A stretch of 38,034 nucleotides of DNA from Flavobacteriia bacterium (GTDB lineage: Bacteria > Bacteroidota > Bacteroidia > Flavobacteriales > Flavobacteriaceae). The position numbers were made by a program, and so were the translations under genes. Below, piece by piece: positions 8,204 through 17,283 of the stretch. The DNA is taken from positions 1 through 38,034 of the forward strand of contig PDQD01000024.1 in NCBI GenBank assembly GCA_002747695.1, in the 5' to 3' direction. Under the pieces are notes generated by a model. The model worked only from the letters and a program-made list of their open reading frames with translations, had not been told where the DNA came from and did no database searches. Each line of letters begins with the position of its first letter. The first letter of the stretch is position 1.

Positions 8204-8316
8204 ACATTTTTTCAAGGATTTTTTCAGTTTTTCTAAAAAAACAGCGATTCCTCAACAAAAACTATTCAGCTTTTGTATAGTTTTAGTGAAATAAGTGAGA
8301 TTTCAAAAAAGTATGA

Positions 8317-9033
8317 TCAGGATTTAATCTGTAATGCTTTGATACGTTCTAAAGCTAAGCGGTAGATTTTTTCAAACTGCTCTTCTTTATTGATATGGGT
8401 AACATCAATTTCGACCGCATCATTTGTTTTGGTCAAAGGAGCCACTTTACGGGTACTGTCTATATGGTCACGTTCCAAAACATTATCATAAATCTCTTCA
8501 AAAGTCACTTGACCCCCTTTTTCCCTGAGTTCCAGTAAACGGCGTTCTGCTCTCACTTTGGCATCTGCCGTAAGAAAAATTTTGAGTTCGGCATCGGGAA
8601 AAACGACACTACCTATGTCACGCCCATCCATCACAACACCTTTGTTTTTTCCCATTATTTGCTGTTGTTCAACCAGAAAGTTTCTGACTTCAGGAATTGT
8701 CGCCACAGGACTCACAAACCCAGACACCTCCATACTTCTGATAGCCTGTTCTACATTCACCCCATTCAAATACATATCAGATTGGGCTGTCTCTTTATTG
8801 GGTTTAAATTCTAATCGGATGTCATCTAAATGCTTGACGATTTCATCCGTTTTCACATTGGCGGCATCAATCCAATTATTCTGCATGGCAAAATAAGTTA
8901 CCGCCCTGTACATAGCGCCTGTGTCAACGTAAATATAATTCAGCGTTTTGGCTAATTGCTTGGCAACCGTACTTTTACCGGTAGATGAAAAGCCGTCTAT
9001 AGCAATATTTATTTGAGGTAAAGGTGCGATCAT
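8317..9033 (-). CDS. cmk: Cytidylate kinase
   Basis: The 238-residue CMP/dCMP kinase feeds CTP and dCTP synthesis. It has the P-loop GFSSTGKST (14-22), then the CMP-binding segments DTGAMYRA and DGRDIGSVVFP, and the lid region RAERRLLEL, at normal length for the family. Its ATG overlaps the stop of porQ as TAATG (9031-9035), so translation is coupled to the T9SS gene. The porQ-cmk arrangement recurs in Flavobacteriia. Confidence 0.95.
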   Translation of the reverse strand: MIAPLPQINIAIDGFSSTGKSTVAKQLAKTLNYIYVDTGAMYRAVTYFAMQNNWIDAANVKTDEIVKHLDDIRLEFKPNKETAQSDMYLNGVNVEQAIRSMEVSGFVSPVATIPEVRNFLVEQQQIMGKNKGVVMDGRDIGSVVFPDAELKIFLTADAKVRAERRLLELREKGGQVTFEEIYDNVLERDHIDSTRKVAPLTKTNDAVEIDVTHINKEEQFEKIYRLALERIKALQIKS

Positions 9034-10061
9034 TAATTCAAATTGATAGCTAAACTAAAAGTGTGTGTGTTGGTTGCCGGATGGTATTTTGCAAAAGCAT
9101 AGTTAACCTTAAACCGTTTAACTTTTACGCCAAAACCAACCGATAATCCTGCAAATGTTCTGGTTTCCTTGAGTTTTAACTCCTGAGCCCGTTGAAAATT
9201 ATAACCGGCGCGTATGGAGAAACCACTATCGGGAAATAATTCTGCCCCAATAATAAAATGGCGGAATGCATTGTTAAAAAAGCCCGGAACATTATCCGTA
9301 ACATTACCGTTTAAATCAACTGTTTGTTCAGAAGGGTTACTATAAGCCAACTGCCAGCGTTGTAAGTTATCAAATGTCGTATGAAATTTTAGGGGTACGT
9401 GCTCCAGCTGATAAGACCAACCCAAAGCAATTCGCAATGGCATTCGTTCTCTGACATCGTCATAAGAACTCAGTTGAACACCCAGATTACGCACAACCAA
9501 AGCTAATGTATATGACTTATCAAATGGCCGGTAAGACACCCCTAAATCTGTGGCAATCCCCATGGAATTAAATTCTTCAATGGACGATTGTATTATTTTC
9601 AAATTAGCCCCAACATGAATATCCGATAAAGGAAAACGATAGCCGTAACCGACTGAAAACGCCATATCGTAAGCCTTAAAAGCACCGGTTTCATTACCTT
9701 CTTCATCTGAAGCTATAAATTTACCATAGTTTAGATAAGTGAGATTAGCATAAAACACGCCTAATTTTTCATTGACTTTATAAGCATAATCACCGGAAAA
9801 GTAATTGATATCCCCCAGGAAATTCACATAGTTCAACATCAACTGATTATCAATACCGGACGTAATCATAGAAGGATTCCACAAGGCTTGATTGACATCA
9901 CCGTCTAAGGTTAAAGTACTGCCACCCAAAGCCACTTGCTTGGCTGACGTGGATGTGTTTAAAAACGTATAAACCTGCTCACCTCCCACTTGGGCAAAGA
10001 GATGAGATGTCACAAAAAACAAAAAAATAACTCTTTTAATCATACATTTAGAAAACGCCAT
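9033..10061 (-). CDS. porQ: Type IX secretion system protein PorQ
   Basis: A 342-residue outer-membrane beta-barrel of the PorV/PorQ family with a signal peptide ending at LFAQ. The N-terminal motif (TSAKQVALGGSTLTLDGD and ALWNPSMI) is typical of PorQ, followed by alternating barrel strands. In T9SS, PorQ works with PorZ at the cell surface in processing and anchoring cargo (known from Porphyromonas and Flavobacterium). The first ATG (10061) gives the longest form; an internal ATG at 10043 would give a more compact signal peptide beginning MIKRVIF and cannot be excluded. It overlaps cmk by one base. Confidence 0.9.
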   Translation of the reverse strand: MAFSKCMIKRVIFLFFVTSHLFAQVGGEQVYTFLNTSTSAKQVALGGSTLTLDGDVNQALWNPSMITSGIDNQLMLNYVNFLGDINYFSGDYAYKVNEKLGVFYANLTYLNYGKFIASDEEGNETGAFKAYDMAFSVGYGYRFPLSDIHVGANLKIIQSSIEEFNSMGIATDLGVSYRPFDKSYTLALVVRNLGVQLSSYDDVRERMPLRIALGWSYQLEHVPLKFHTTFDNLQRWQLAYSNPSEQTVDLNGNVTDNVPGFFNNAFRHFIIGAELFPDSGFSIRAGYNFQRAQELKLKETRTFAGLSVGFGVKVKRFKVNYAFAKYHPATNTHTFSLAINLN

Positions 10062-10084
10062 TAATAATTAAAAATTGTTCAACA

Positions 10085-10315
10085 CTATAAAGTATCAAAT
10101 TTTTTCATCTGTTCATCGTAAAATTCTTCCGCCTGACGAATGAGTGCTTCCATTTCATTAGTCAAATCATTGGCATCGGAATCGGCTATATCTTCGAGCC
10201 ACAACACTTCATCATTGACCAAATTTAAAATAAAACGCGGGAATTCAATATGAATGATAAAAATATCATCATTATAGTCAGCGTGATCGCCCAGTAAAAA
10301 TTTAGGTGTTTCCAT
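10085..10315 (-). CDS. Small acidic conserved-looking protein
   Basis: This 76-residue protein is strongly acidic (many D/E, for example EDIADSDANDLTNEMEAL) and has no membrane segment or signal. Its start lies 14 nt inside the 3' end of the MATE gene and its stop is 23 nt before porQ, so it belongs to the same transcript. A helix-rich C-terminus (residues 45-73) is likely. I do not recognise a family. The tight packing and full codon-like composition support a real gene. Confidence 0.7.
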   Translation of the reverse strand: METPKFLLGDHADYNDDIFIIHIEFPRFILNLVNDEVLWLEDIADSDANDLTNEMEALIRQAEEFYDEQMKKFDTL

Positions 10316-11660
10316 GATGCTTTACAATTAATTGTTTTGTGATATAATTAAACCTCAAAAATAACATAATTGCCGCACTTAGCAACCCTAAAGATAAACC
10401 TAACCATATACCTATAGCCTTGAGCTCGGTTTCCAGACTAAAATAGTAACTCACCGGAAAACCTATGATCCAATAGGCTATAAAAGTAATCAGTGACGGT
10501 ACCCACACATCCTGCAAACCTCGTAATGATGCCATAAGCACCGCTTGTAGTCCGTCTGCCAATTGGAAAAAACCGGCTACAATCAACAGTGAAGCCGCTA
10601 TATTAACCACTTCGACTTCCTGAGTAAATCCCCATGGTAAAATCCTGTTGAATACAAAAAACATAATCATAAACACTGTCATAATCAGTAGAACCATTAG
10701 TTGATTTGACAAAGCTATCCTACGCAAGTTTATAAAATCCTTTTTACCTTTTTGAATCCCGATGCGTACTGTTGCCGCTACCCCAACACCTACTGCTACC
10801 ATAAAGGTTGATGAAGCCAGTTTTAAGGCTATTTGATTGGCAGCCTGAGGATAAGTCCCTAAAACACCGGCTAACAAAACCCCTGACGCAAATAAACCAA
10901 CCTCAAAAAATATCTGCAAAGCTGTAGGAAAACCAAGGTTGATGAGTTTTACAAAAAATGATTGGGTATACTCTTTAAACTTCAAAGGTTTTAAAAACTC
11001 AGTCAGACGTTTATCTTTATTGAGGTAATAATACATGATAAAGAGAATGGCTATTCTGGATACAAACGTTCCAATGGCCGCTCCGAGAATACCCATTTTT
11101 GGAAAAAACCATACCCCGTAAATCAGTAAAAAATTCAGGCCTATATTGATAACATTAGATATAATAGTCGCCGTCATGGCGTGTTTGGTTTTTGACATGC
11201 CATCGGCAAATTGCTTCATCGCCTGAAAAATCATCACCGGTACCATAGACAATGATACGATATCAAAATAAGGAACAGCCAGTTCTACAACTTCCGGCGG
11301 TTGCTTAAAATAGCCCAGAAGCGGTTTGGATAAGTGAAGCATGGCAAACATAAGAATTCCCATGACGATGTTAAGTACCAAAGCATGGTGAAATAATTTA
11401 TGTCCCTTATCATAATCCTTTTCGCCATCTGCTTCAGAAATCAAAGGCGTCAAAGCAAATGAAAAACCCATACCTATGGACAGCATCACAAACACCAACG
11501 TATTCCCCAGCGATGTTGCAGCTAATTCTACGGGTCCTAAAACCCCTACCATGATATCATCTGCCAAACCCGTCAACATATGCCCCAAAGACCCGATAAT
11601 CACAGGTAAAGCCAGACCAAAGTTGGTTTTAAATTCTCTTGTATAAGCTGTTAAAGTCAT
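10302..11660 (-). CDS. MATE family efflux transporter
   Basis: The 452-residue protein with about 12 membrane helices belongs to the multidrug and toxic compound extrusion family (NorM/DinF-like), which couples export to Na+ or H+. Its two MatE halves begin near residues 12 and 235. Family features include GLADDIMVG in helix 1-2, the ATIISNVINIGLNFLLIYG segment and the second-half repeat ANQIALKLASSTFMVAVGVG. The substrate is unknown. It is first in a minus-strand transcript that runs on into the small acidic protein and porQ-cmk. Confidence 0.92.
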   Translation of the reverse strand: MTLTAYTREFKTNFGLALPVIIGSLGHMLTGLADDIMVGVLGPVELAATSLGNTLVFVMLSIGMGFSFALTPLISEADGEKDYDKGHKLFHHALVLNIVMGILMFAMLHLSKPLLGYFKQPPEVVELAVPYFDIVSLSMVPVMIFQAMKQFADGMSKTKHAMTATIISNVINIGLNFLLIYGVWFFPKMGILGAAIGTFVSRIAILFIMYYYLNKDKRLTEFLKPLKFKEYTQSFFVKLINLGFPTALQIFFEVGLFASGVLLAGVLGTYPQAANQIALKLASSTFMVAVGVGVAATVRIGIQKGKKDFINLRRIALSNQLMVLLIMTVFMIMFFVFNRILPWGFTQEVEVVNIAASLLIVAGFFQLADGLQAVLMASLRGLQDVWVPSLITFIAYWIIGFPVSYYFSLETELKAIGIWLGLSLGLLSAAIMLFLRFNYITKQLIVKHHGNT

Positions 11661-11680
11661 CCTTTCTATTTATCAGGCTG

Positions 11681-11688
11681 CGAAAGTA
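11681..11688 (-). promoter_or_regulatory. -7 element upstream of the MATE gene
   Basis: On the minus strand TACTTTCG, a common variant of TAnnTTTG in Bacteroidota, ends 20 nt before the start codon at 11660. It defines one flank of the intergenic region that holds the heptamer array. Confidence 0.45.
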
Positions 11689-11726
11689 AGAAAATATGTT
11701 AACTCTTCAGGGAGGAGGAATTAACT

Positions 11727-11766
11727 GTTAGCCTTTAGCCTTTGGTTGTTGGCCTTAGGCTTTAGC
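11727..11766. repeat. Imperfect TTAGCCT-type repeats flanking the heptamer array
   Basis: GTTAGCCTTTAGCCTTTGG, followed by TTGGCCTTAGGCTTTAGC, shows units related to TTTAGCC with a roughly 7-base period. They lie immediately before the regular ACT heptamers. Similar degenerate TTTAGC/AGCCTTTAG sequence recurs downstream of the Ppx gene (14524-14560). Confidence 0.45.
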
Positions 11767-11983
<217 letters not shown>

Positions 11984-12045
11984 ACCTCCAGTCTTCCGAC
12001 TAACACCTCACATCTATAAAACTTTTCACATGTCATCTAATAACC

Positions 12046-12053
12046 TTACCTTT
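12046..12053 (+). promoter_or_regulatory. -7 element of the cyclophilin-FKBP gene
   Basis: TACCTTTG matches TAnnTTTG. It lies downstream of the first in-frame ATG (12030) and 24 nt before the ATG at 12078. This argues that the real start codon is the second one and that the first 16 codons of the longer ORF are not translated. Confidence 0.65.
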
Positions 12054-12077
12054 GCAGTAAATATTAAAATTAGAATT

Positions 12078-13007
12078 ATGAACGACGGCTTATACGCTAA
12101 AATCACCACAACCAAAGGTGATATACTTATTCAACTGACTTATCAAAAAACTCCAGGAACGGTAGGAAATTTTGTAGCATTGGCAGAAGGTAAAATGCCA
12201 TTAAAAACCAAAGAAGGTCAACCTTATTATGACGGTTTGAATTTCCACCGTGTTATTGCAGATTTTATGATACAAGGTGGCTGCCCATTTGGCACCGGCA
12301 CAGGTGACCCGGGCTATAAATTTGACGACGAATTTCATCCTGAATTGAAGCACGATGCTCCGGGTGTATTGTCTATGGCTAATTCCGGTCCAAATACTAA
12401 CGGGTCACAATTTTTCATCACACATGTACCTACGCCTTGGTTAGACAATAAACATACTGTTTTTGGACATGTAGTAGAAGGACAAGACGTAGTGGACGCT
12501 GTTGCGCAAGGTGACAGTATCGAAAAAGTCAGTATCATCAGACAAGGTCAGGAAGCAGAAGCATTTGATGCTTTAGAAGCTTTTCAAGCTTTTAATGCCA
12601 ATGCCTTAAAGCGCGAACAAGACAAACAAAAAGCCCTGGAAGAAGCCTTGAAAGCTCATACTCAGGGGATGACTAAAACCGATAGCGGTTTATACTATAA
12701 GATTACTAAAGAAGGAGATGGCAAACAAGCGAAAAAAGGTGACAATGTTTCTGTACACTACACCGGGATGTTACTTGACGGAGCCATATTTGACAGCTCT
12801 TACCAACGCAATGAGCCTATAACTTTTCCGGTAGGCATAGGTCAGGTTATTGCAGGATGGGACGAAGGCATCTTACTTCTAAAAGTCGGTGACAAAGCCC
12901 GCTTTGTAATCCCTTCACATTTAGCTTATGGTAGTCGTGGTGCCGGAGGTGTTATACCACCCGATGCAACCTTAATATTTGATGTAGAATTAGTAAAAGC
13001 CGGATAG
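12078..13007 (+). CDS. Dual-domain peptidyl-prolyl isomerase: cyclophilin-FKBP fusion
   Basis: From ATG 12078 the protein has 309 residues and starts [11 protein letters not shown], a typical cyclophilin beginning. The cyclophilin domain spans about 1-160, with FHRVI (56-60), [20 protein letters not shown] (106-115) and [10 protein letters not shown] (121-130). A charged helical linker (about 165-195) leads to an FKBP domain (about 198-309) with [19 protein letters not shown] and AYGSRG. Both active-site sets look intact. No signal peptide is present, so it is cytoplasmic; general protein folding is the likely role. Fusions of this order have been described as CFBP dual immunophilins, as I recall including one from Flavobacterium. 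The longer start at 12030 is disfavoured by the promoter inside it. Confidence 0.92.
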   Translation: MNDGLYAKITTTKGDILIQLTYQKTPGTVGNFVALAEGKMPLKTKEGQPYYDGLNFHRVIADFMIQGGCPFGTGTGDPGYKFDDEFHPELKHDAPGVLSMANSGPNTNGSQFFITHVPTPWLDNKHTVFGHVVEGQDVVDAVAQGDSIEKVSIIRQGQEAEAFDALEAFQAFNANALKREQDKQKALEEALKAHTQGMTKTDSGLYYKITKEGDGKQAKKGDNVSVHYTGMLLDGAIFDSSYQRNEPITFPVGIGQVIAGWDEGILLLKVGDKARFVIPSHLAYGSRGAGGVIPPDATLIFDVELVKAG

Positions 13008-13072
13008 GCTTAAGACTTTGAACCATAGATAAACTATTGTTGTCTGATAACTGTTAACCATTTACCACAACC

Positions 13073-13576
13073 ATGAAAACCCTGTATATCGTACGTCATG
13101 CCAAGTCGAGTTGGGAGTATGAAGGTATTGCGGATTTTAACCGTCCATTGAAAAAGCGCGGTATAAATGATGCTTATCTGGTCTCCAGAAAATTGGCTGA
13201 AGACATGGAAAAACCTGACATTCTTATCTCAAGTTTTGCTAATAGGGCTTTGCATACAGCTTTGATATTTGCAGAGAGTTTTAATTTCCCGATTAACCAT
13301 TTACAGATCAAAAAGGCGCTTTACAACTTCAGTGATGGTTATTTGGTAAAAACCATCAAAGCAATTGATGACGAATACAATTCGGCCATGATTTTTAGTC
13401 ATGAACACGGCATCAGTTCTTTTGTTAATAAATACGGGGATAAAATCGTTGATTTTATTCCCACCAGTGGTTTGGTGGGTATCAGATTCAATATCGAACA
13501 TTGGAAAGATTTAAAAGCAGGAAAAACAATCCTGACTTTGTACCCGAAAGATCTTAAAAAACGTAAAAACAAATAG
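13073..13576 (+). CDS. SixA-like histidine phosphatase
   Basis: A 167-residue histidine phosphatase-superfamily protein of the SixA branch. The catalytic motif RHAKSSW (residues 8-14) supplies the phospho-accepting histidine. The usual second motif GHNP appears as SHEHGIS, with the histidine kept but Gly, Asn and Pro replaced. SixA-type enzymes dephosphorylate phosphohistidine or small phosphate esters; the substrate here is unknown. The gene ends 1 nt before the TTG start of the Ppx/GppA gene, so the two form an operon. Confidence 0.88.
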   Translation: MKTLYIVRHAKSSWEYEGIADFNRPLKKRGINDAYLVSRKLAEDMEKPDILISSFANRALHTALIFAESFNFPINHLQIKKALYNFSDGYLVKTIKAIDDEYNSAMIFSHEHGISSFVNKYGDKIVDFIPTSGLVGIRFNIEHWKDLKAGKTILTLYPKDLKKRKNK

Positions 13577-13577
13577 T

Positions 13578-14507
13578 TTGAATATAAAGAAATACGCTGC
13601 CATTGACATAGGTTCTAATGGGGTTAGAATATTAATAAGTAATATTTTATTAAACAATGGCAATCCGCCTATTTTCAGAAAATCTTCTTTGGTAAGGGTG
13701 CCCATCAGGCTCGGTGCAGACACATTTGGCGATGGCGTTATATCCCCACAAAACATCACCCGCATGACTGATGCCATGCAGGCGTATAAACTTTTAATGA
13801 ATGTTCACGGGGTCGAAAAGTATCGTGCATTTGCAACATCCGCTATGCGGGGGGCTGACAATTCAGCAGAAGTTATTGAACACATCAAAAATAAAACGGG
13901 CATAACAATAGAGATTATTGACGGTAAAACTGAAGCCGAGATTATTTCTTCGTCAGATTTTTTTCATGTGCTCGATCCTAAAAAAAATTACCTGTTTGTA
14001 GATGTGGGTGGTGGTAGTACAGAGTTTACATTGATTAAAAACGGCAAAAAAATAGACAGTAAGTCCTTTAAGATGGGAACAGTACGTCTGTTAGACAAAA
14101 ACTATGACATCTCAAAGATGTGGGAAGAAGCCAAACAATGGGTCAAGAAAGCCACCAAAGATTGTAACAAAGTCACCCTGATTGGTTCCGGCGGAAACAT
14201 CGTCAGGGTTTACAAAATGGGTAATTCTGGTATTGGGAAACCTATATCTTTGGATTATCTCAAAGAGAAATACAAACTGATTACCGGCATGACCTACGAC
14301 GAGCGTATGGTAAATCTGGGTTTTAATCCGGATCGTGCCGATGTAATTATTCCCGCTTTAGAAATATTTATGGCAACCATGAAATGGGCCAATGCCAAAA
14401 AAATATTGGTTCCTAAATTCGGACTTGCCGATGGTATGATTAAAGCTATGTTTTACGACAATCATCCGGAATACGCCTTATCCAAAGAGAAGGTTAACAG
14501 ATCATAA
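13578..14507 (+). CDS. ppx: Ppx/GppA family exopolyphosphatase
   Basis: A 309-residue protein of the actin-like ASKHA fold. The phosphate-1 motif is AIDIGSNGVRIL (residues 8-19), then FATSAMRGADN, DGKTEAEII, the phosphate-2 motif VDVGGGSTEF and GSGGNIVRV. Such enzymes release phosphate from the ends of polyphosphate or hydrolyse pppGpp. This is the short two-lobe form without the C-terminal HD domain of E. coli PPX. Translation starts at TTG, one base after the sixA-like stop; no ATG is available upstream of the essential first strand. It is a possible functional partner of the PPK2 kinases 7 kb away. Confidence 0.88.
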   Translation: MNIKKYAAIDIGSNGVRILISNILLNNGNPPIFRKSSLVRVPIRLGADTFGDGVISPQNITRMTDAMQAYKLLMNVHGVEKYRAFATSAMRGADNSAEVIEHIKNKTGITIEIIDGKTEAEIISSSDFFHVLDPKKNYLFVDVGGGSTEFTLIKNGKKIDSKSFKMGTVRLLDKNYDISKMWEEAKQWVKKATKDCNKVTLIGSGGNIVRVYKMGNSGIGKPISLDYLKEKYKLITGMTYDERMVNLGFNPDRADVIIPALEIFMATMKWANAKKILVPKFGLADGMIKAMFYDNHPEYALSKEKVNRS

Positions 14508-14930
14508 CCGGTTCATTAACTCTTTGAGCTTTAGCAGTTGGTAGTCAGCCTTTAGTTACCAAAGGTCAAATCTTAACTATTGATATTCTTAACTTTTGGC
14601 TCTTAACTCTCAAAACTACGAAGAAGCAGAGATTAAAAGACCTGAAAACTTTTCCCCTGTCTGTGTCATACAGTGCTTTATCCCTATTGATAGTGTTGTC
14701 TTGAGTAAAACTTTGCTCAAAACATTCTACATTCTCAACGCTTAATTAACCCTGCTTCAAACAGCAAACTACTTACTACAAACTTCATTCCCGACTTCCG
14801 GCTAAAGTCGCAAACCCAACATCATTCGTCTCAAATACCACACTTCTGTATTTGAGAGAAAAAAATCTGACTTTGGGATAACAACCGCTCAAACACAACT
14901 CACGACTTTTGCCAAAAATTTTAACTAAAA
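14508..14930. other. 423-bp intergenic region with degenerate repeats and no gene
   Basis: No open frame with coding character was found. The left part (14524-14560) has TTTAGC and AGCCTTTAG stretches like those beside the heptamer array. The middle has short inverted repeats such as CGACTT-CCGGCTA-AAGTCG (about 14790-14810). The right part holds a clean 10-bp inverted repeat (14829-14857). No clear TAnnTTTG promoter is seen; TGACTTTG at about 14868 is the nearest match before the TolC gene. Confidence 0.6.
14829..14857. promoter_or_regulatory. 10-bp inverted repeat upstream of the efflux operon
   Basis: TCTCAAATAC and GTATTTGAGA are perfect inverted copies separated by nine bases (CACACTTCT), centred about 90 nt before the TolC start codon. 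An A-run, not a T-run, follows on the plus strand, so it is not a standard terminator. It could be a regulator-binding palindrome or a leader hairpin. Confidence 0.5.
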
Positions 14931-16298
14931 ATGAACTATTTAAAACCTCTTGTAGTGGTACTCATGTTATGGGTAGCACTACCAACTCAGGCTCAACACC
15001 TGAGTGATGACGTCAAAATGTTGATTGATAAAGCGCAAAACAAAAATCATCAACTTAAGATCAATGCACTTCAAGCACAACAAAACAACACTGACAGTAA
15101 AATAGCCATTAGCACTTTTATCCCTAAGGTAACAGTTAACGCAGGCTATACCCGTCTCAATGATGATGTTGTACTTGATGACAACATGACCCAACTTCTC
15201 ATAGGCACACAAAAACTACTGATCAAAGAAGCTTTGGGTATTCCTTTTAATATGGCTTTACCTGATAATGTACCTGTACAAGGTATTCCGCCACTCCTTG
15301 AAAAAGATATTTTCAAGGCTAATGTTGATGTTGATTGGGTACTGTTCAGTGGCTTAAAAGTCAACAAAACACTTAAAGCTATCAAGCATAAAAACCTTGC
15401 TTTAGAACATCAAAATGACATTGACAAAGAAAAACTCATACTGAAAGTCATAAACGCTTATGAACAACTGGCGCTTATTAAGGCTTCTCAAAAAGTCATT
15501 ACGAGTACAGACAATTATTTACAGGAGCAAGCCCGTTTTGTCTCTAAAGCTGTTAGTAATGGTTTAGCACTTCCTGTGGACGAACAAAAAGTCACATTAG
15601 CTTTAAACCAATTGAGTTATAAACGCTTAGAACTGAACAATCAGGAAGCACTTATACTATCATTATTACAACAGCTGACCGGTGCAGAGCCTCAGACATT
15701 GATTGCTTTGGATCCCAAACCGGAACCTATGGCAATTGCAACAGATTTGGCCTCTCAGCCACGTCATGAGCTACTGGCACTCCAGGAAGCCCGTATCGCC
15801 AAAAGTTATCAAAAGAAAGCGGAACAAACCTATTACATTCCCCAATTGGCAATAAAAGGTCACTACGAATTTATAGATGAGGACTTATCTTTATTTGATC
15901 CCCAATGGTATATCGGTGCCGGGCTCAAATGGACTTTGTTTGACCGTAATACAGGACGCCAAAAAGCAAACAGGTTAGCTTTGGATATGGCTCAATACGA
16001 TGAAAAATATTCAGAAGCTGAAGAATTGATTGCCCTGAGTAATATAAAAGCAGAATTATCTTACAAAACCGCCCAAAGACAATTGGAAATTGCCGAAGCC
16101 AATATAGCGTTGACTGAAGACACCTACAATCTGGTAAACAAGCAGTATAAAAATGATTTGACTACCATGACTGAGGTACTGGAAGCTCTGAAAGACCTGG
16201 AGCAAGCCCGTCTCGACTATGATAAAGCGGTCTATAACCAAAGAAAAGCCGGTATAGAATGGCTATATGCAAAAGGATTATTATTAAATGAACTATAA
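14931..16298 (+). CDS. TolC family outer membrane efflux protein
   Basis: This 455-residue protein has a signal peptide ending near PTQAQ and two OEP repeats rich in long helices, as expected for the trimeric outer membrane channel of tripartite exporters. Typical features are ALQAQQNNTDSKIAIS near the start, FTVN-like strand segments, LAL-rich coiled coils and a C-terminal region with YDKAVYNQRKAGIEWLYAKG. The downstream adaptor gene begins close to its stop, so it opens a tolC-hlyD-permease operon. Confidence 0.92.
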   Translation: MNYLKPLVVVLMLWVALPTQAQHLSDDVKMLIDKAQNKNHQLKINALQAQQNNTDSKIAISTFIPKVTVNAGYTRLNDDVVLDDNMTQLLIGTQKLLIKEALGIPFNMALPDNVPVQGIPPLLEKDIFKANVDVDWVLFSGLKVNKTLKAIKHKNLALEHQNDIDKEKLILKVINAYEQLALIKASQKVITSTDNYLQEQARFVSKAVSNGLALPVDEQKVTLALNQLSYKRLELNNQEALILSLLQQLTGAEPQTLIALDPKPEPMAIATDLASQPRHELLALQEARIAKSYQKKAEQTYYIPQLAIKGHYEFIDEDLSLFDPQWYIGAGLKWTLFDRNTGRQKANRLALDMAQYDEKYSEAEELIALSNIKAELSYKTAQRQLEIAEANIALTEDTYNLVNKQYKNDLTTMTEVLEALKDLEQARLDYDKAVYNQRKAGIEWLYAKGLLLNEL

Positions 16299-16308
16299 CT
16301 ATAAAATC

Positions 16309-17277
16309 ATGAACAGAAAATTATTACAATCCCTGATTATAATCAGTGTATTATTAAACATCTACGGATGTCAATTACACGATAAAAGTATCTCAAGAGT
16401 AAGAGGCAAAGTAAAATTTGAAACTATTGCCGTAACTTCAAAAATACCGGGAAGAATTGCCCGATTGTATGTCACAGAAGGCCAAAGAGTCAAACAAGGA
16501 GACACATTGGCTAAAATTGATGCGCCCGAAATAGGCGCCAAAATGACAGGCGCTAAAGGCGCTGTCAATGCGGCTTACGCCCAATTGAAAATGGCACACG
16601 ATGGTGCAACACAAGATCAGATTTTACAATTGGATGAGAGTATTAAAGCGGCTAAAGCACAACTTGATTTTAGCAAGGAAACCCTGAACAGAATGTCCAA
16701 TATGTATGAGGATACTCTGATTACCAAACAGGCTTATGAGGAAGTTAAAATGAAATATCAGATGGCTCAGGCACAAGTTGACGGACTTATGGCCAAAAGA
16801 AACGAAGTGACCAAAAGCGCCCGTAAAGAAATCATCGCTCAGGCCAGAGGACAATTAAACATGGCCAAAGCCGCTGAACAAGAAGCTCAAATCGCCCTGA
16901 ATGAACAATACATCATAGCTCCGGCAGATATGAGTATAGAGACCATTACCCTAAAAAAAGGTGAATTGGCTACACCCGGCTACACATTGTTTAATGGTTA
17001 TGAACTACATTCCGTATTTTTCAGATTTACCATCAACGAAACCAATATCTATAACTACAATGTAGGCCAGGAAATTATAGTAGAAAATCCTTATACCGAA
17101 GAAAGTATAACAACACGTATAAGGAGTATCAATCAATTAGCACGTTATGCGGATATTACAAGTACCACACCCGATTATCAATTGACCGAAAGTATTTACG
17201 AACTAAAGTGTGTCCCCACACAAGTGTCTGATGAACAGGTATGGTATAATAACGCTACGGTCATTATCAAACAATAA
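16309..17277 (+). CDS. HlyD family efflux adaptor (lipoprotein)
   Basis: The periplasmic adaptor that joins an inner membrane transporter to TolC. From the ATG at 16309 the protein has 322 residues with a lipoprotein signal and lipobox IYGC (C21). The biotinyl-lipoyl-like half (KIPGRIARLYVTEGQRVKQGD), a long alpha-hairpin (about residues 75-190) and the second lipoyl/beta-barrel part follow. The upstream ATG (16288) overlaps the TolC stop and adds seven polar residues; the later start gives the better signal and lies 10 nt after the TolC stop. The YbhG/YhiI type fits the ABC-2 permease encoded next. Confidence 0.9.
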   Translation: MNRKLLQSLIIISVLLNIYGCQLHDKSISRVRGKVKFETIAVTSKIPGRIARLYVTEGQRVKQGDTLAKIDAPEIGAKMTGAKGAVNAAYAQLKMAHDGATQDQILQLDESIKAAKAQLDFSKETLNRMSNMYEDTLITKQAYEEVKMKYQMAQAQVDGLMAKRNEVTKSARKEIIAQARGQLNMAKAAEQEAQIALNEQYIIAPADMSIETITLKKGELATPGYTLFNGYELHSVFFRFTINETNIYNYNVGQEIIVENPYTEESITTRIRSINQLARYADITSTTPDYQLTESIYELKCVPTQVSDEQVWYNNATVIIKQ

Positions 17278-17283
17278 GAGAAA

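Noticed and set aside
12030..12077. First 16 codons of the longest cyclophilin-FKBP frame
   Set aside because: A TAnnTTTG promoter element lies inside them and the cyclophilin fold starts at the next ATG.
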